A DNA stretch of 49,804 nt from Gemmatimonadota bacterium (GCA_018969225.1 JAGWYS010000003.1:1-49804); one strand, 5' to 3'; numbered from the stretch's first letter, positions 24,547 to 33,182 are shown. The notes: generated by a model from the letters alone, not told the origin. Program-made: numbers and translations.

Positions 24547-25389
24547 TCACCCCATCTCGGGTTCGCCCGGGGGCGGCACGATGGGCGCCCCCCCACGCAC
24601 CGTCCGCCCCGCGCGGCGGGCCTTCTGCGCCGCCTTGCGGGCCGCCTTCTCGGCCACCGCCCGCTCGGCCTCGGCCAGCGTCGCCTCGCGCGCCGCGATC
24701 GCCGCTTCGCGCGCCCGCCACTCGGCGCGGTCGCGCGCCTCTGCCTCGCGGGTGCGCCGCAGGCTCTCCGCGTCGCGCCACGCCGCCACCTTGGCGTGGT
24801 CCCCCCCCAGCAGCACCTCGGGGACCGGGTGCCCGCGGTACTCGGCGGGGCGCGTGTAGCTGGGCGCGCTGATCCCCCGCCCGAAGAAGGAGTCGGTGCG
24901 CGCGCTGTCCTCGTCCCCCAGCGCCCCCGGCAGGAGGCGCACCGTGGCGTCCACGATGGCCAGCGCCGCCGGCTCCCCGCCGCTGAGCACGAAGTCCCCC
25001 AGCGACAGCTCCTCGGTGGCCAGGTGGTCGGCCACCCGCTGGTCCACGTCCTTGTAGTGCCCGCACAGCAGCGTCAGCGACGCCCCGGCGGCGAAGCGCT
25101 CGGCGTCGGCATGCGTGAAGCGGCGCCCGCGCGGCGACAGCAGCACGATGGGGGGCGTGGCGCCGAGGGCCTCCACCGCCTCGAAGAACGGGGCGGGCTT
25201 GAGCACCATCCCGGGGCCCCCGCCAAAGGGGTAGTCGTCCACCGTGCGGTGCCGGTCGTGCGTGTGCGCGCGGAGGTCCACCAGCCGGTACGACACGGCG
25301 CCCGCCGCCGCGGCGCGCGCGGGGATGGAGAGCCCCAGCGGCCCCGTGAAGAAGTCGGGGAACAGCGTGACGATGGTGACCTGCAACAT
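24547..25389 (-). CDS. trmD: tRNA (guanine37-N1)-methyltransferase with C-terminal helical extension
   Basis: 280 aa. The N-terminal SPOUT domain is canonical: VTIVTLFPDFF, DDYPFGGGPGMVLKPAPFFEA, LLSPRGRRFTHADAERFA, LTLLCGHYKDVDQRV and LGDFVLSGGEPAALAIVDA form the trefoil knot that binds S-adenosylmethionine. The enzyme methylates G37 of tRNAs to prevent frameshifting. After YRGHPVPEVLLGGDHAKVAAWR, where the usual protein ends within some 25 residues, there is a long Ala/Glu/Arg/Lys helix (EAEARDRAEWRAREAAIAAREATLAEAERAVAEK...) and a short Pro-rich end, making it about 30-40 aa longer than normal. It starts 20 nt after rimM. Confidence 0.95.
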   Translation of the reverse strand: MLQVTIVTLFPDFFTGPLGLSIPARAAAAGAVSYRLVDLRAHTHDRHRTVDDYPFGGGPGMVLKPAPFFEAVEALGATPPIVLLSPRGRRFTHADAERFAAGASLTLLCGHYKDVDQRVADHLATEELSLGDFVLSGGEPAALAIVDATVRLLPGALGDEDSARTDSFFGRGISAPSYTRPAEYRGHPVPEVLLGGDHAKVAAWRDAESLRRTREAEARDRAEWRAREAAIAAREATLAEAERAVAEKAARKAAQKARRAGRTVRGGAPIVPPPGEPEMG

Positions 25390-25409
25390 GACGGGCGGGA
25401 GCGGAGCGG

Positions 25410-25961
25410 TCAGTCCAGCAACCCGGGGAGCGGCGCGAACACCAGGGTGCGCGCCTCCTCGTCGACCCGCTCCAGCAACTCGGGGACCAGCGGCACCAGC
25501 GGACGGCCGGTGGCGGTCTCCACCTCCAGGATGTACCCCTGCGGGGCGTCGTACACGTCGCGCACGGTCCCCTTGAGCCCCTCGCCCGCCACCTCCACGC
25601 GCATCCCGATGAGCGCATGCAGGTACAGCTCCCCCTCGTCGGGGGGCGGGAGGCGGTCGGCCTCCACCAGAAGCTGCCGCCCGCGCCAGCTGTCCGCCAC
25701 GTCGCGGTCGGTCACCTCGCGCACGCGCACCAGCCAGTCGCGGTTCATGGGGCGCCCGTCCTCCAGGTGCAGGGGCACCGGGGCGCCCCCCTCCAGGACG
25801 GGTTGGCCCGCGCGATCGCCGGCATAAAGCACCGCGCCGGACGTGAACACCACGTCCGGCGCGTCGATGAGCGGCTCCACGGCCCAGGCGCCGCGCACCC
25901 CGTGCGCGCGCTTCACCGTGCCCACCGCCACCAGGGGGCCCCGCTCAGCCCTCGGCGCCAC
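25410..25961 (-). CDS. rimM: Ribosome maturation factor RimM
   Basis: About 183 aa. The N-terminal domain starts [22 protein letters not shown], with [33 protein letters not shown], and the PRC-barrel part follows ([33 protein letters not shown]...[27 protein letters not shown]). RimM binds S19 and assists 30S assembly. Three in-frame GTG codons (25961, 25973, 25985) occur in a 12-bp repeat; the most downstream was taken because it leaves the fewest extra residues. All of them overlap the 3' end of rpsP, implying coupled translation. Confidence 0.93.
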   Translation of the reverse strand: MAPRAERGPLVAVGTVKRAHGVRGAWAVEPLIDAPDVVFTSGAVLYAGDRAGQPVLEGGAPVPLHLEDGRPMNRDWLVRVREVTDRDVADSWRGRQLLVEADRLPPPDEGELYLHALIGMRVEVAGEGLKGTVRDVYDAPQGYILEVETATGRPLVPLVPELLERVDEEARTLVFAPLPGLLD

Positions 25962-26289
25962 CCTCAGAACCACCCTCAGAACCACCCTCGGGAAGCGCCA
26001 CCGCGGCCCCCTGCAGCTTGGCGGCCAGGCGCGCCTCGTGGCGGGCCTTGAGGACGCCGGCGCGGCGCAGCAGCGAGCGCACGGTGTCGGTGGGGAGCGC
26101 GCCCACGTCCAGCCAGTGGTTCACGCGGTCCACCTTGAGCGCGAGGGCGTTCTCGCCGCCGCGGGGCTGGTACTGCCCGAGGATCTCGATGAACCGGCCG
26201 TCGCGCGGGCTGGTGGAGTCGGCGGCGACGATGCGATACATGGGAGTCTTCTTCCGCCCTTCGCGGCGGAGACGGATCTTCACGGCCAT
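25945..26289 (-). CDS. rpsP: 30S ribosomal protein S16
   Basis: 114 aa. [42 protein letters not shown] is the classical S16 N-terminus, followed by [30 protein letters not shown]. The C-terminal tail ends in repeated Glu-Gly-Gly-Ser units encoded by a 12-bp DNA repeat, which also supplies the GTG codons used to start rimM. ffh, often found next to rpsP, is not here. It is the first gene of the rpsP-rimM-trmD-asparaginase-icd-VPS10 cluster and is divergent from ggt. Confidence 0.97.
   Translation of the reverse strand: MAVKIRLRREGRKKTPMYRIVAADSTSPRDGRFIEILGQYQPRGGENALALKVDRVNHWLDVGALPTDTVRSLLRRAGVLKARHEARLAAKLQGAAVALPEGGSEGGSEGGAEG
25959..25990 (-). repeat. 12-bp tandem repeat at the rpsP/rimM overlap
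   Basis: CACCCTCAGAAC occurs at 25959-25970 and 25971-25982, with a partial copy at 25983-25990. It encodes the Gly-Gly-Ser-Glu tail of S16 and, in another frame, successive GTG starts of rimM. Copy-number change would lengthen both proteins in frame. Confidence 0.85.
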
Positions 26290-26475
26290 CGGACACGCTC
26301 GGATGCTGGAGGTGGGTCCTGCTGGTGCCGTGGATGTCCGGGGCGCAATTTGATCGCGACCCGGACAGCTGCGGCACGGTTCGGGCTCTTCGCCACGCCG
26401 GCGTTTCCGGCGGGCACCCGGTCCCCCGGATTCCGGGGGAGCCTTGAAATATACCCCACCCCACCGCCCGCGCCA
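26290..26475. promoter_or_regulatory. Divergent promoter region rpsP / ggt
   Basis: This 186-bp region has two AT-richer patches: aatttgatcg (about 26347-26356), on the rpsP side, and ttgaaatatac (26443-26453), 22 nt before the ggt start. A short hairpin TCCCCCGG-att-CCGGGGGA lies at 26422-26440. The AT patches are the best candidates for -10 elements, but no confident -35 was found. Confidence 0.4.
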
Positions 26476-28296
26476 ATGCTTGGACCCCTGTCCACCCCCT
26501 CCCGCCGCCGGGCCGCCGCCACCGCGCTGCTGGCGCTGGGCGTCCCCGCCCTCGCGCACGGCCAGCGCCCCGCCGCCGACCGCCAGCCCCTCCCCGCCGC
26601 CTCCGCCACCGGCGGCATGGTGGTGTCCGCCAGCGCCCTCGCCTCGGCGGTGGGGCGGGACGTCCTCGCCAACGGGGGCAATGCGGTGGACGCCGCCATC
26701 GCCACCGGCTTTGCGCTGGCCGTCACCTACCCCACCGCCGGCAACATCGGCGGGGGCGGCTTCATGGTGATCCGTTTCCCCGACGGGCGCGCCACCACCA
26801 TCGACTTCCGGGAGAAGGCGCCCGCCGCCGCCTCCCCCACCATGTTCCTCGACTCCACGGGAGCGTACGCCTTCCGCACCCACCACGGCAGCCATGTGGC
26901 GGTGGGGGTGCCGGGGACGGTGGCCGGCTTTGCCCTGGCCCACCAGAAGTACGGCACGGTGTCGTGGGGGAAGACCGTGGAGCCGGCGGTGCGCATGGCC
27001 ACCGACGGCTTCGTGGTGCCTCAGGGGCTGGCGGCGTCGCTGGCGTCGGCGCAGCGGCGGCTGGCGGCCTACCCGGCCACGTTGGCCGCCTACTACAAGG
27101 GGGGGCAGCCCTACGCCGCCGGCGACCGCCTGGTGCTGGGCGACCTGGGGAAGACGCTGGCGCGCGTGCGCGACCAGGGGCGCGACGGCTTCTACGCGGG
27201 GGAGACCGCGCGGCTGATCGCCGCGGAGATGCGGCGGAATGGCGGGCTCATCACCGAGGCGGACCTGGCGGCGTACCAGGCCAAGGAGCGCCCGGCGGTG
27301 ACCGGCAGCTACCGCGGCGTGCAGGTGATCGGCATGGCGCCCCCCAGCTCGGGGGGTGTGGCGATGATCGAGATGCTGAACATCCTGGAGGGGTTCGACC
27401 TCAAGGGGCTGGGGCACAACACGTCGCCGTACCTGCACCTGCTGGCGGAGAGCATGCGCCGCGCGTTCCGCGACCGCGCGATCCACCTGGGGGACCCCGA
27501 CTTCTCCGCGGTACCGGTGGCGAAGCTCACCGACAAGGCGTATGCGGCGGAGCTGCGCACGACCATCGACCGGGCGCATGCGTCGCCGTCGTCGCCCGCC
27601 GACGTGGCGCAGGGGTACGAGAGCGAGGAGACCACGCACTACAGCGTGGTGGACGCCAGCGGGATGGCGGTGTCGGTGACGTACACGCTGGAGGCCGGCT
27701 ACGGGCTGGGGGCGGTGGTGGAGGGGGCCGGCTTCCTGCTCAACAACGAAATGGGGGACTTCAACGGCAAGCCCGGGCTCACCGACACCACGGGGCTCAT
27801 CGGCACCGCCCCCAACGTGGCGCAGCCGGGGAAGCGGATGCTGTCCAGCATGACCCCCACGATCCTGGCCAAGGACGGGAAGCTGCTGGCGGTGACCGGG
27901 AGCCCCGGCGGGCGCACCATCATCAACACCGTGCTGCAGGTGGTGCTCAACCTGGTGGACTTCGGGATGCCGGTGGCCGAGGCGGTGAATGCGGGGCGGG
28001 TGCACCACCAGTGGCTGCCGAACCGGCTCACGGTGGAGCGCACGGGCTTTGACGACGGCGTGCTGGCGGCGCTGCGGTCGCTGGGGCACGACGTGCGGGT
28101 GGGGGGGCAGCAGGGGACCGCGCATTCCATCGCCGTGGACCCGGCCACGGGGGTGCGCACCGGGGCGCCCGACGCGCGGGACCGGGACGCGGGGGCGGCG
28201 GGGCATGACCGCCGGGGGGGCGGCACGCCTGACGCGGCAGGCGGCGGTGGTCAGGCGCGTGAGCTGGGCGTGGCACCCGTCACCCACGGGCGGTGA
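26476..28296 (+). CDS. ggt: Gamma-glutamyltransferase (glutathione hydrolase), exported
   Basis: 606 aa. A signal peptide ends near ALAHGQR. The large subunit includes [55 protein letters not shown] and [17 protein letters not shown]. The autocleavage site and nucleophile are T386 in [13 protein letters not shown], matching Thr391 of E. coli GGT, and the small subunit has [23 protein letters not shown] and [15 protein letters not shown]. It cleaves gamma-glutamyl bonds of glutathione and related peptides in the periplasm. The C-terminus runs about 30 Gly/Arg-rich residues past the usual GAPDPRDPDAAAAGY-type end. Bases 27800-27892 recur at the right edge of the window. Confidence 0.95.
   Translation: MLGPLSTPSRRRAAATALLALGVPALAHGQRPAADRQPLPAASATGGMVVSASALASAVGRDVLANGGNAVDAAIATGFALAVTYPTAGNIGGGGFMVIRFPDGRATTIDFREKAPAAASPTMFLDSTGAYAFRTHHGSHVAVGVPGTVAGFALAHQKYGTVSWGKTVEPAVRMATDGFVVPQGLAASLASAQRRLAAYPATLAAYYKGGQPYAAGDRLVLGDLGKTLARVRDQGRDGFYAGETARLIAAEMRRNGGLITEADLAAYQAKERPAVTGSYRGVQVIGMAPPSSGGVAMIEMLNILEGFDLKGLGHNTSPYLHLLAESMRRAFRDRAIHLGDPDFSAVPVAKLTDKAYAAELRTTIDRAHASPSSPADVAQGYESEETTHYSVVDASGMAVSVTYTLEAGYGLGAVVEGAGFLLNNEMGDFNGKPGLTDTTGLIGTAPNVAQPGKRMLSSMTPTILAKDGKLLAVTGSPGGRTIINTVLQVVLNLVDFGMPVAEAVNAGRVHHQWLPNRLTVERTGFDDGVLAALRSLGHDVRVGGQQGTAHSIAVDPATGVRTGAPDARDRDAGAAGHDRRGGGTPDAAGGGGQARELGVAPVTHGR
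27800..27892 (+). repeat. Internal ggt segment duplicated at window end (copy A)
   Basis: 93-bp segment of ggt covering the codons around [18 protein letters not shown]. It matches 49712-49804 on the same strand with a single difference (G at 27831, A at 49743). Confidence 0.95.
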
Positions 28297-28307
28297 CCAC
28301 CGCCGTG
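28285..28307. terminator. Possible weak hairpin between convergent ggt and HEPN genes
   Basis: CACGGGCGGT-GACC-ACCGCCGTG, with one bulge, spans the ggt stop codon. It may end transcription from both sides, but it is imperfect and has no U-tract. Confidence 0.35.
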
Positions 28308-28318
28308 CCCGCGCCGGC

Positions 28319-28756
28319 TCAGGCGCGCATTCGGGGCGTCAGGGCAAGCCATTCCTCGCACCACGCCCCCTCCCGCTCGGCGCGATCCAGCAGGGCGCGG
28401 GCCTCCGCCAGGGTGGCCACGTACCCCTGATACTCGAACTTGTCCTTTTCCGCGATGACGCGCTGGATCTCCTTGGCGATCCGGTCGGGGAGGCGGTTCC
28501 CCAGCACGTCGCGCAGGAGGGCGAGGACCGCCGCGTGCTCCGCCGCGGTGGAGCGCTTCCCGGCACTGTGGATCGCGACCGCGTCGGCGTGGGCGATCAC
28601 GCAGTGGACCGCGAGGATCGCCAGGGCGCTGGCGTGGCGGGCGTCGCCCTGCCCGGAGATGGCGCGCGCGGCGTGCAGCAGCCGGCGACCGACCTCGGCA
28701 TAGCTGTCGGCGCGCGCCGGATCCGTCCGCTTGGCGCGATCGGTCCTCGCCATCAT
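28319..28756 (-). CDS. HEPN-domain toxin-like protein (HepT-type partner of a nucleotidyltransferase)
   Basis: 145 aa, all-helical. [45 protein letters not shown] is typical of HEPN proteins, and [15 protein letters not shown] gives an R-x5-H motif (Arg68, His74) like the HEPN ribonuclease signature. The Tyr of the HepT RX4HXY motif, which MntA adenylylates, is not in the expected place, so control may differ. The ATG at 28756 overlaps the stop of the nucleotidyltransferase gene (ATGA, 4 bp), giving strict co-expression. It is probably an RNase toxin neutralised by its neighbour. HEPN proteins can also be non-toxic, so toxicity is inferred from the pairing. Confidence 0.75.
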   Translation of the reverse strand: MMARTDRAKRTDPARADSYAEVGRRLLHAARAISGQGDARHASALAILAVHCVIAHADAVAIHSAGKRSTAAEHAAVLALLRDVLGNRLPDRIAKEIQRVIAEKDKFEYQGYVATLAEARALLDRAEREGAWCEEWLALTPRMRA

Positions 28757-29388
28757 CCGAGGAGCTCCGCCAGGGGGGGGCCGAGCACCGGGAGCACGTC
28801 CCGGGCGAGGTCCGGCCACGGGGCTGCGCCCGCCTTCCAACCGCGCCGTGCCTCCCCCAGGGTGTAGGCCAGGGGACTCGCGGTGACGCCGAACTCCGCG
28901 GCCAGGGTGTCGGCGCCCGCCAGCAGGCGCTCCAGCAGCAGCTCCCGATGGGCGGCGTTGCGGGCCACGAGCAGCACGTCCAGGTCGCTTTCGACGGTCT
29001 CCTCGCCGCGCGCGACGCTGCCGAACAGGTAGACCCCGAGCGGCGGGCTCCCGTCGCCCCGCGCGAGGGTCGCGAGGGCCTGGCGCACCCCGAGCGGCAC
29101 CTCGGCTTCCGCGCGAAAGAGCGCGATCAGCGCGGGCGCGAGCCGGTGCCGTTCGTTCAGGAGGGTGAGGTGATCGCGACCGCCCTCCAGCTTCCTGGCG
29201 ACCCCCGTCGCACAGAGGTCGGCGAGGGCGGCCTGCGCGCTCCGGAGCGCCACCCCCGCACGGCGCGCCAGCTCACGCTGGGAGAGCGGCGCGCCACCGG
29301 CGGTCAGCACGCGCAGCAGGTCAACCTTGGCCCGGGTGCCCAGCACCACACCGAGCGGCGCATGGAGGGGCGGCGGGACGGGGAGCAT
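28753..29388 (-). CDS. Winged-helix–nucleotidyltransferase fusion (MntA-type antitoxin)
   Basis: 211 aa. Residues about 15-80 are a winged helix-turn-helix (VLGTRAKVDLLRVLTAGGAPLSQRELARRAGVALRSAQAALADLCATGVARKLEG). A minimal nucleotidyltransferase domain follows with the complete GSx10DxD motif: Gly123-Ser124 and Asp135-x-Asp137 in YLFGSVARGEETVESDLDVLLVA. In HepT/MntA systems the MNT protein AMPylates and silences the HEPN toxin; the fused wHTH suggests it also represses its own promoter. The ATG at 29388 has no Shine-Dalgarno; a TTG at 29397 is possible but lies within the proposed -10 hexamer. A 14-bp palindrome lies 9 bp upstream of the ATG. Confidence 0.82.
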   Translation of the reverse strand: MLPVPPPLHAPLGVVLGTRAKVDLLRVLTAGGAPLSQRELARRAGVALRSAQAALADLCATGVARKLEGGRDHLTLLNERHRLAPALIALFRAEAEVPLGVRQALATLARGDGSPPLGVYLFGSVARGEETVESDLDVLLVARNAAHRELLLERLLAGADTLAAEFGVTASPLAYTLGEARRGWKAGAAPWPDLARDVLPVLGPPLAELLG

Positions 29389-29393
29389 GCAGA

Positions 29394-29423
29394 ACAATAG
29401 TCATATGACTACTTTTCCGCCAA
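29394..29423 (-). promoter_or_regulatory. TA-operon promoter with 14-bp palindromic operator
   Basis: The perfect palindrome TAGTCATATGACTA (29398-29411) is centred in a possible promoter: TTGGCG (29423-29418, minus strand), an 18-bp spacer, then TATTGT (29399-29394), only 5 nt before the ATG at 29388. This geometry implies a leaderless or near-leaderless transcript, fitting the missing Shine-Dalgarno. It is likely bound by the wHTH domain of the antitoxin. The hexamer assignments are by eye. Confidence 0.6.
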
Positions 29424-29466
29424 TCAGCCCGACTGGAACCGTGCGCACCGGCGTCTCCGCCAGGGC

Positions 29467-29496
29467 GCGGCAGCCGGCGGCGCGGCAGCCGGCGGC
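29467..29496. repeat. 15-bp tandem repeat, two copies
   Basis: GCGGCAGCCGGCGGC occurs twice in direct succession in the gap between the soxG stop and the toxin-antitoxin promoter. Nothing else was recognised in this gap (29424-29509). Confidence 0.85.
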
Positions 29497-29509
29497 GCGG
29501 CGCGGCCGC

Positions 29510-30085
29510 CTACGCCCCTTCCATCGCGTCCGCCAGCCACTCCACCACGTACGCCACGAACGACGGGCGCACCAGCAGGCGCCACGTGGGGGCGTCGTCC
29601 ACCAGCTGCAGCAGCACCGGCGCGCGACCCAGGAGCGTCTGCGTGGCGTGCCCCACCGGGAAGGCGCGCGGGTGCAGGTCCAGCGCGCACACGGCCGCCA
29701 GCACCTCGCGCGTGCGCGGCCCTGCCAGCTCCAGGCGATGCCGGCTGGCCGACAGCTCCACCACCGCGCCCTCCGCCTCCGGCGTCCCCTCGCGCACCGC
29801 CTCCGCGAGCGCGGCCACGAGCGCCCCGCGGGACGCCACCGGGGCCTCCACCAGCCACTCGTCCGGCCGGAGCCACGTCACCCGCCCTGCGGGCGCCTCC
29901 GCCATGGGGCCGTGCCCGGGGAGCGCCTCCAGCCCCAGGGCGGCGGCCACGCGCGCACGGGCCGCGCCCCGTGCCCGCACGCTCGCCATGAGGGGCAGCG
30001 GCAGCGCCCGCAGCGCGGCCGCGGGCGAGGACGCCGCGGTCATGCGCGCCACGATGGCCGGATCCACGGGGAGGCGCTCAGTCAC
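29510..30085 (-). CDS. soxG: Sarcosine oxidase gamma subunit family protein
   Basis: 191 aa. It has the GcvT-like fold of the gamma subunit: WLRPDEWLVEAPVASRGALVAALAEAV, VELSASRHRLELAGPRTREVLAAVCALDLHPRAFPVGHATQTLLGRAPVLLQLVDDAPTWRLLVRPSFVAYVVEWLADAM. This small subunit stabilises the heterotetramer and helps form the tetrahydrofolate side of the enzyme. The GTG start at 30085 overlaps the TGA of soxA (GTGA), and it is the last gene of the 11-gene unit. Sequence conservation is lower than in the other subunits, so the call rests partly on context. Confidence 0.88.
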   Translation of the reverse strand: MTERLPVDPAIVARMTAASSPAAALRALPLPLMASVRARGAARARVAAALGLEALPGHGPMAEAPAGRVTWLRPDEWLVEAPVASRGALVAALAEAVREGTPEAEGAVVELSASRHRLELAGPRTREVLAAVCALDLHPRAFPVGHATQTLLGRAPVLLQLVDDAPTWRLLVRPSFVAYVVEWLADAMEGA

Positions 30086-32916
30086 CGGTCGTCCGCGCCA
30101 TCGCGCCGCGCCCCCTCGGGATCGTAGTGCACCGGGTCCACCAGGGTCACCGATGCCACCCGCCCGTCCAGGAGGGGGGCGTGCAGCACCTCGCCCAGCC
30201 GCGCGCGGCCGTCGCGCACCAGCGCGAGGCCCAGGGCGCACGCCAGCGTCGGGCTGTAGCGGCTGCTGGACACGTGCCCGTCGATGGGCATCGGCGGCGC
30301 CCCGGGCGCGCGGGTGAGCGCCGCGCCTTCGGGCACCACCAGCTGCGGGTCGTTGGACCGGAAGCCGACCAGCTGCGCCCGACCGCGGGCCCGGAGCGCG
30401 TCGCGTTCGAGGGAGCGGCGTCCCACGAACGCCTTGCGCGCGGGCACCATCCACCCGAGCCCCGCGTCGTGCGGGGTGGTGAGCGCCTCGGTGTCCTGCC
30501 CCACGATGAGGTACCCCTTCTCGATGCGCAGCACCTGCAGCGCATCCAAGCCGTACGGCGTCACCCCCAGCGTGGCGCCCTCGGCCAGCAGCGCCCCCCA
30601 GAGCGCGGGCCCGTCGTGCCACGGGACGCTCACCTCGAACGCCAGCTCGCCGGAGAAGGAAACGCGCGCCACCTGCGCGTCGGCAATGCCGGCCACCGTC
30701 GCGGTGCGCACCGCCAGGAAGGGGAAGGCGTCCCGGTCCACCGCCAGCCCGGGGGCCACGCGCGCGAGCAGCGTGCGCGCGGCGGGACCGGCGATGGCCA
30801 CGGTGGTGAACTGCTCGGTGATCAAGGTCACCCAGCAGCGCCGGTCGGGCCACTCCGTCTGCAGCCACTCCTCCATCCACTCGCCCACCGCGGCCGCGTG
30901 CCCGGTGGAGGTGGTCACGAAGTACCGGTCCGCGCCGGTGCGCATCACCACGCCGTCGTCCAGGACGGACCCGTCGAGGTGACAGAGCACGGCGTAGCGC
31001 GCCTTCCCCTCGGGGAGCGAGGCCAGCGGCGTGACATAGAGCTGGTCGAGGACCCACCCCGCATCGGGGCCGCGCACGTCCAGCTTCCCAAGCGTGGAGA
31101 CATCGGCCAGCCCGACGCCGGTGCGCACCGCCCGCACCTCGCGCCGCACCGTGTCGTCGGACGTCTCCCCCGGGCGGGGATAGCGCGACGCCCGCAGCCA
31201 CTGCCCCGCGGGCTCGAACACGGCCCCCAGCGCCTGGTGCGCGGCGTGCAGCGCGGTGGTGCGCACGGGGTCGAAGCGGGCCCCCTGCGCGCGGCCAGCC
31301 ACCAGGTGGAAGGGGATCGGCTCCACCGGCGGCCGGCTGCCCGACGTGCCCACCACGGAGGCCGGGTGGCCCGCGCGCTCGGCCACCAGCGCGGCGGCCA
31401 GCACCTTGGCGGCGCGCCCCTGCTCCACGCCGGTCCCCACCAGCGTGTAGCGCTTCACATGCTCCACGTGGGTGGCGCCCGCGTCCACCGCGCGCCGGAT
31501 ACCGGCCACCGTCGCGTCGCGGTGCAGGTCCACGAAGCTGCGCGACTCGTCGCCGTCAGGGGCGGGCACCTGCCACGTCAGCCCGGGCGGATCCTCCCCG
31601 ACGTCGTCCGTGGCAGGCGCCATCACCGCGCCCGACCGCCCCAGCGCCGCGCGCGCTGCGGTGGCGCCCTGGGTGAGCGCCTCCGCGAGCGTCCACCCGC
31701 CGGTCACGGCGCCGGCCAGCCACTGTCCCGGCAGCGGCGCCGCCGGCACCGCCGTGCCCAGCCGCGCCTCGTAGCGGCTGGCGCCGCCCAGGTGCAGGTG
31801 CAGGTGCAGGTTGGGGTCGTGCCCCGCGGAGGTGGCCAGCAGGTCGGTCTCGAGCGTGAGGGTCCCGTCGCCGGCCCGCACGCGGACGGCACACAGCGCC
31901 CCCTCGGCGTCGGCGTCGGTCCCCACCACCTGGGCCCCGTCCAGCACCCGGACCCCCGCGGCGCGCACGGCGGCGCGCAGCGGGCCGTCGCCCGGGGGGC
32001 GCAGGTCGATCACGGCGGCCACCGGCACCCCGGCCTCGTGCCACGCCAGCGCCGTGCGATAGGCGTCATCGTGCGCGGTGAACAGCACGCCGCACGCGGG
32101 CGCCAGCGCCCACTGCCGCAGGTAGTGGCGCGCGGCGCCGGCCAGCATGATCCCGGGGCGATCGTTGTCGGGGAACACCAGCGGGCGCTCCAGCGCGCCG
32201 GTGGCCAGCACGATGGCGCGCGCGCGCACCTGCCACAGCCGCTGCTCGGGCACGGTCCCGCGCGCGGCCCCGGGGAGCCCGGCCCCCACGCGCTGGGCCA
32301 GCCACATGCCGTTCTGGTCGAGGGGCATCACGGCCGTGGTGCCGGTGAGCACCGTCACCTCGGGCGCCGCCTCCAACTCGCGTTCCGCGGCGGCCAGCCA
32401 CGCCTCGGCGGGGGCGCCGTCGATCGCCCGCGCCTCCCGCCGGAGCGCGCCGCCAAGCCTCGGGGCGCACTCGGCCACGATCACCCGCGCGCCGGCGCGC
32501 GCCCCTTCCAGGGCGGCCGCCAGCCCCGCCGGCCCGCCGCCCACCACCAGCAGGTCGCAGTGGGCGTATCGCCGGTCGAAGCGCGCCGTGTCGCGCGCCG
32601 CGACCAGCGCCCCCCGCACGATGCGCCCGTGCGCCGACAGCCCTTCCTGCAACGGCAGCGCCGTCGTGCGCACGAGCGGCTCCGCCACGGGGGGACGGTG
32701 GACCTGCGTGAAGCCGGTGGCCTCCTCCAGCCCGGCGCTCATGATGCCGCGCGGCCGTCCCGCGGACACGCTGGCGCCGAGCACGCGCACCCCGGCCCCC
32801 AGCAGCGCCGACGCGAGCGTGTCGCCGGCGAAGCCGGCGAGGGGCGCGCCGTTCCAGGTGAACGCCAGCGTCCGGCTCCGGTCGATCCCCAGGCCACCCG
32901 CCGGGAGGCGCCTCAC
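30082..32916 (-). CDS. soxA: Sarcosine oxidase alpha subunit
   Basis: 944 aa, normal length (950-1000). The N-terminal ferredoxin-like fold (about 15-75, FTWNGAPLAGFAGDTLASALLGAGV...PRGIMSAGLEEATGF) lacks iron-sulphur Cys, as usual. An FAD/NAD-binding domain follows with VVGGGPAG at 124-131 and ATGALERPLVFPDNDRPGIMLAGAAR. The C-terminal half is a GcvT aminomethyltransferase domain (KLDVRGPDAGWVLDQLY...; SFSGELAFEVSVPWHDGPALW; LRIEKGYLIVGQDTEALTTPHDAGLGWMV). With SoxB, D and G it oxidises sarcosine to glycine and transfers the methyl carbon to tetrahydrofolate. The GTG start overlaps the soxD stop (GTGA). A short Leu-His run reflects a CAGGTG repeat. Confidence 0.96.
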   Translation of the reverse strand: MRRLPAGGLGIDRSRTLAFTWNGAPLAGFAGDTLASALLGAGVRVLGASVSAGRPRGIMSAGLEEATGFTQVHRPPVAEPLVRTTALPLQEGLSAHGRIVRGALVAARDTARFDRRYAHCDLLVVGGGPAGLAAALEGARAGARVIVAECAPRLGGALRREARAIDGAPAEAWLAAAERELEAAPEVTVLTGTTAVMPLDQNGMWLAQRVGAGLPGAARGTVPEQRLWQVRARAIVLATGALERPLVFPDNDRPGIMLAGAARHYLRQWALAPACGVLFTAHDDAYRTALAWHEAGVPVAAVIDLRPPGDGPLRAAVRAAGVRVLDGAQVVGTDADAEGALCAVRVRAGDGTLTLETDLLATSAGHDPNLHLHLHLGGASRYEARLGTAVPAAPLPGQWLAGAVTGGWTLAEALTQGATAARAALGRSGAVMAPATDDVGEDPPGLTWQVPAPDGDESRSFVDLHRDATVAGIRRAVDAGATHVEHVKRYTLVGTGVEQGRAAKVLAAALVAERAGHPASVVGTSGSRPPVEPIPFHLVAGRAQGARFDPVRTTALHAAHQALGAVFEPAGQWLRASRYPRPGETSDDTVRREVRAVRTGVGLADVSTLGKLDVRGPDAGWVLDQLYVTPLASLPEGKARYAVLCHLDGSVLDDGVVMRTGADRYFVTTSTGHAAAVGEWMEEWLQTEWPDRRCWVTLITEQFTTVAIAGPAARTLLARVAPGLAVDRDAFPFLAVRTATVAGIADAQVARVSFSGELAFEVSVPWHDGPALWGALLAEGATLGVTPYGLDALQVLRIEKGYLIVGQDTEALTTPHDAGLGWMVPARKAFVGRRSLERDALRARGRAQLVGFRSNDPQLVVPEGAALTRAPGAPPMPIDGHVSSSRYSPTLACALGLALVRDGRARLGEVLHAPLLDGRVASVTLVDPVHYDPEGARRDGADDR

Positions 32917-33182
32917 GGGGAAGGCTCCGCGGGAGGCGCGCCCATCGGCCGCGTGTCCAGGATCGCGTGCGTGCGGGTGTCGCGCACCACGTGCATCCAC
33001 TGGCGGCAGCCGTGGACGTGCACCCACTGCTCGGTCACGGGCCCCAGCGGCGAGTCGCGCAGGTACAGCACGCGCGCCCACTCCGCGTCCGTGGCGTGCG
33101 CGGGGAGGGGCACGCCGGAGCCCGCGTGGCGGAACTCCACCTCGTCGCGGGGGCCGCAGTGGGGACAGGGGATGCGCAGCAT
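32913..33182 (-). CDS. soxD: Sarcosine oxidase delta subunit
   Basis: 89 aa. It begins MLRIPCPHCGPRDEVEFRHAG, the zinc-binding CPxCG motif of SoxD. It continues with DAEWARVLYLRDSPLGPVTEQWVHVHGCRQWMHVVRDTRTHAILDT, whose later Cys and His complete the zinc site. It is a structural subunit of heterotetrameric sarcosine oxidase. The ATG lies 1 nt after the soxB TAG stop. Confidence 0.95.
   Translation of the reverse strand: MLRIPCPHCGPRDEVEFRHAGSGVPLPAHATDAEWARVLYLRDSPLGPVTEQWVHVHGCRQWMHVVRDTRTHAILDTRPMGAPPAEPSP

Noticed and set aside
29424-29509. Small ORF or RNA in the gap between soxG and the toxin-antitoxin promoter
   Set aside because: Only a two-copy 15-bp GC repeat is present; no start with ribosome binding site or stable known RNA structure was seen.
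31780-31815. CAGGTG repeat in soxA as a possible mobile or regulatory repeat
   Set aside because: It encodes a short Leu-His run inside the conserved frame and is only compositional.
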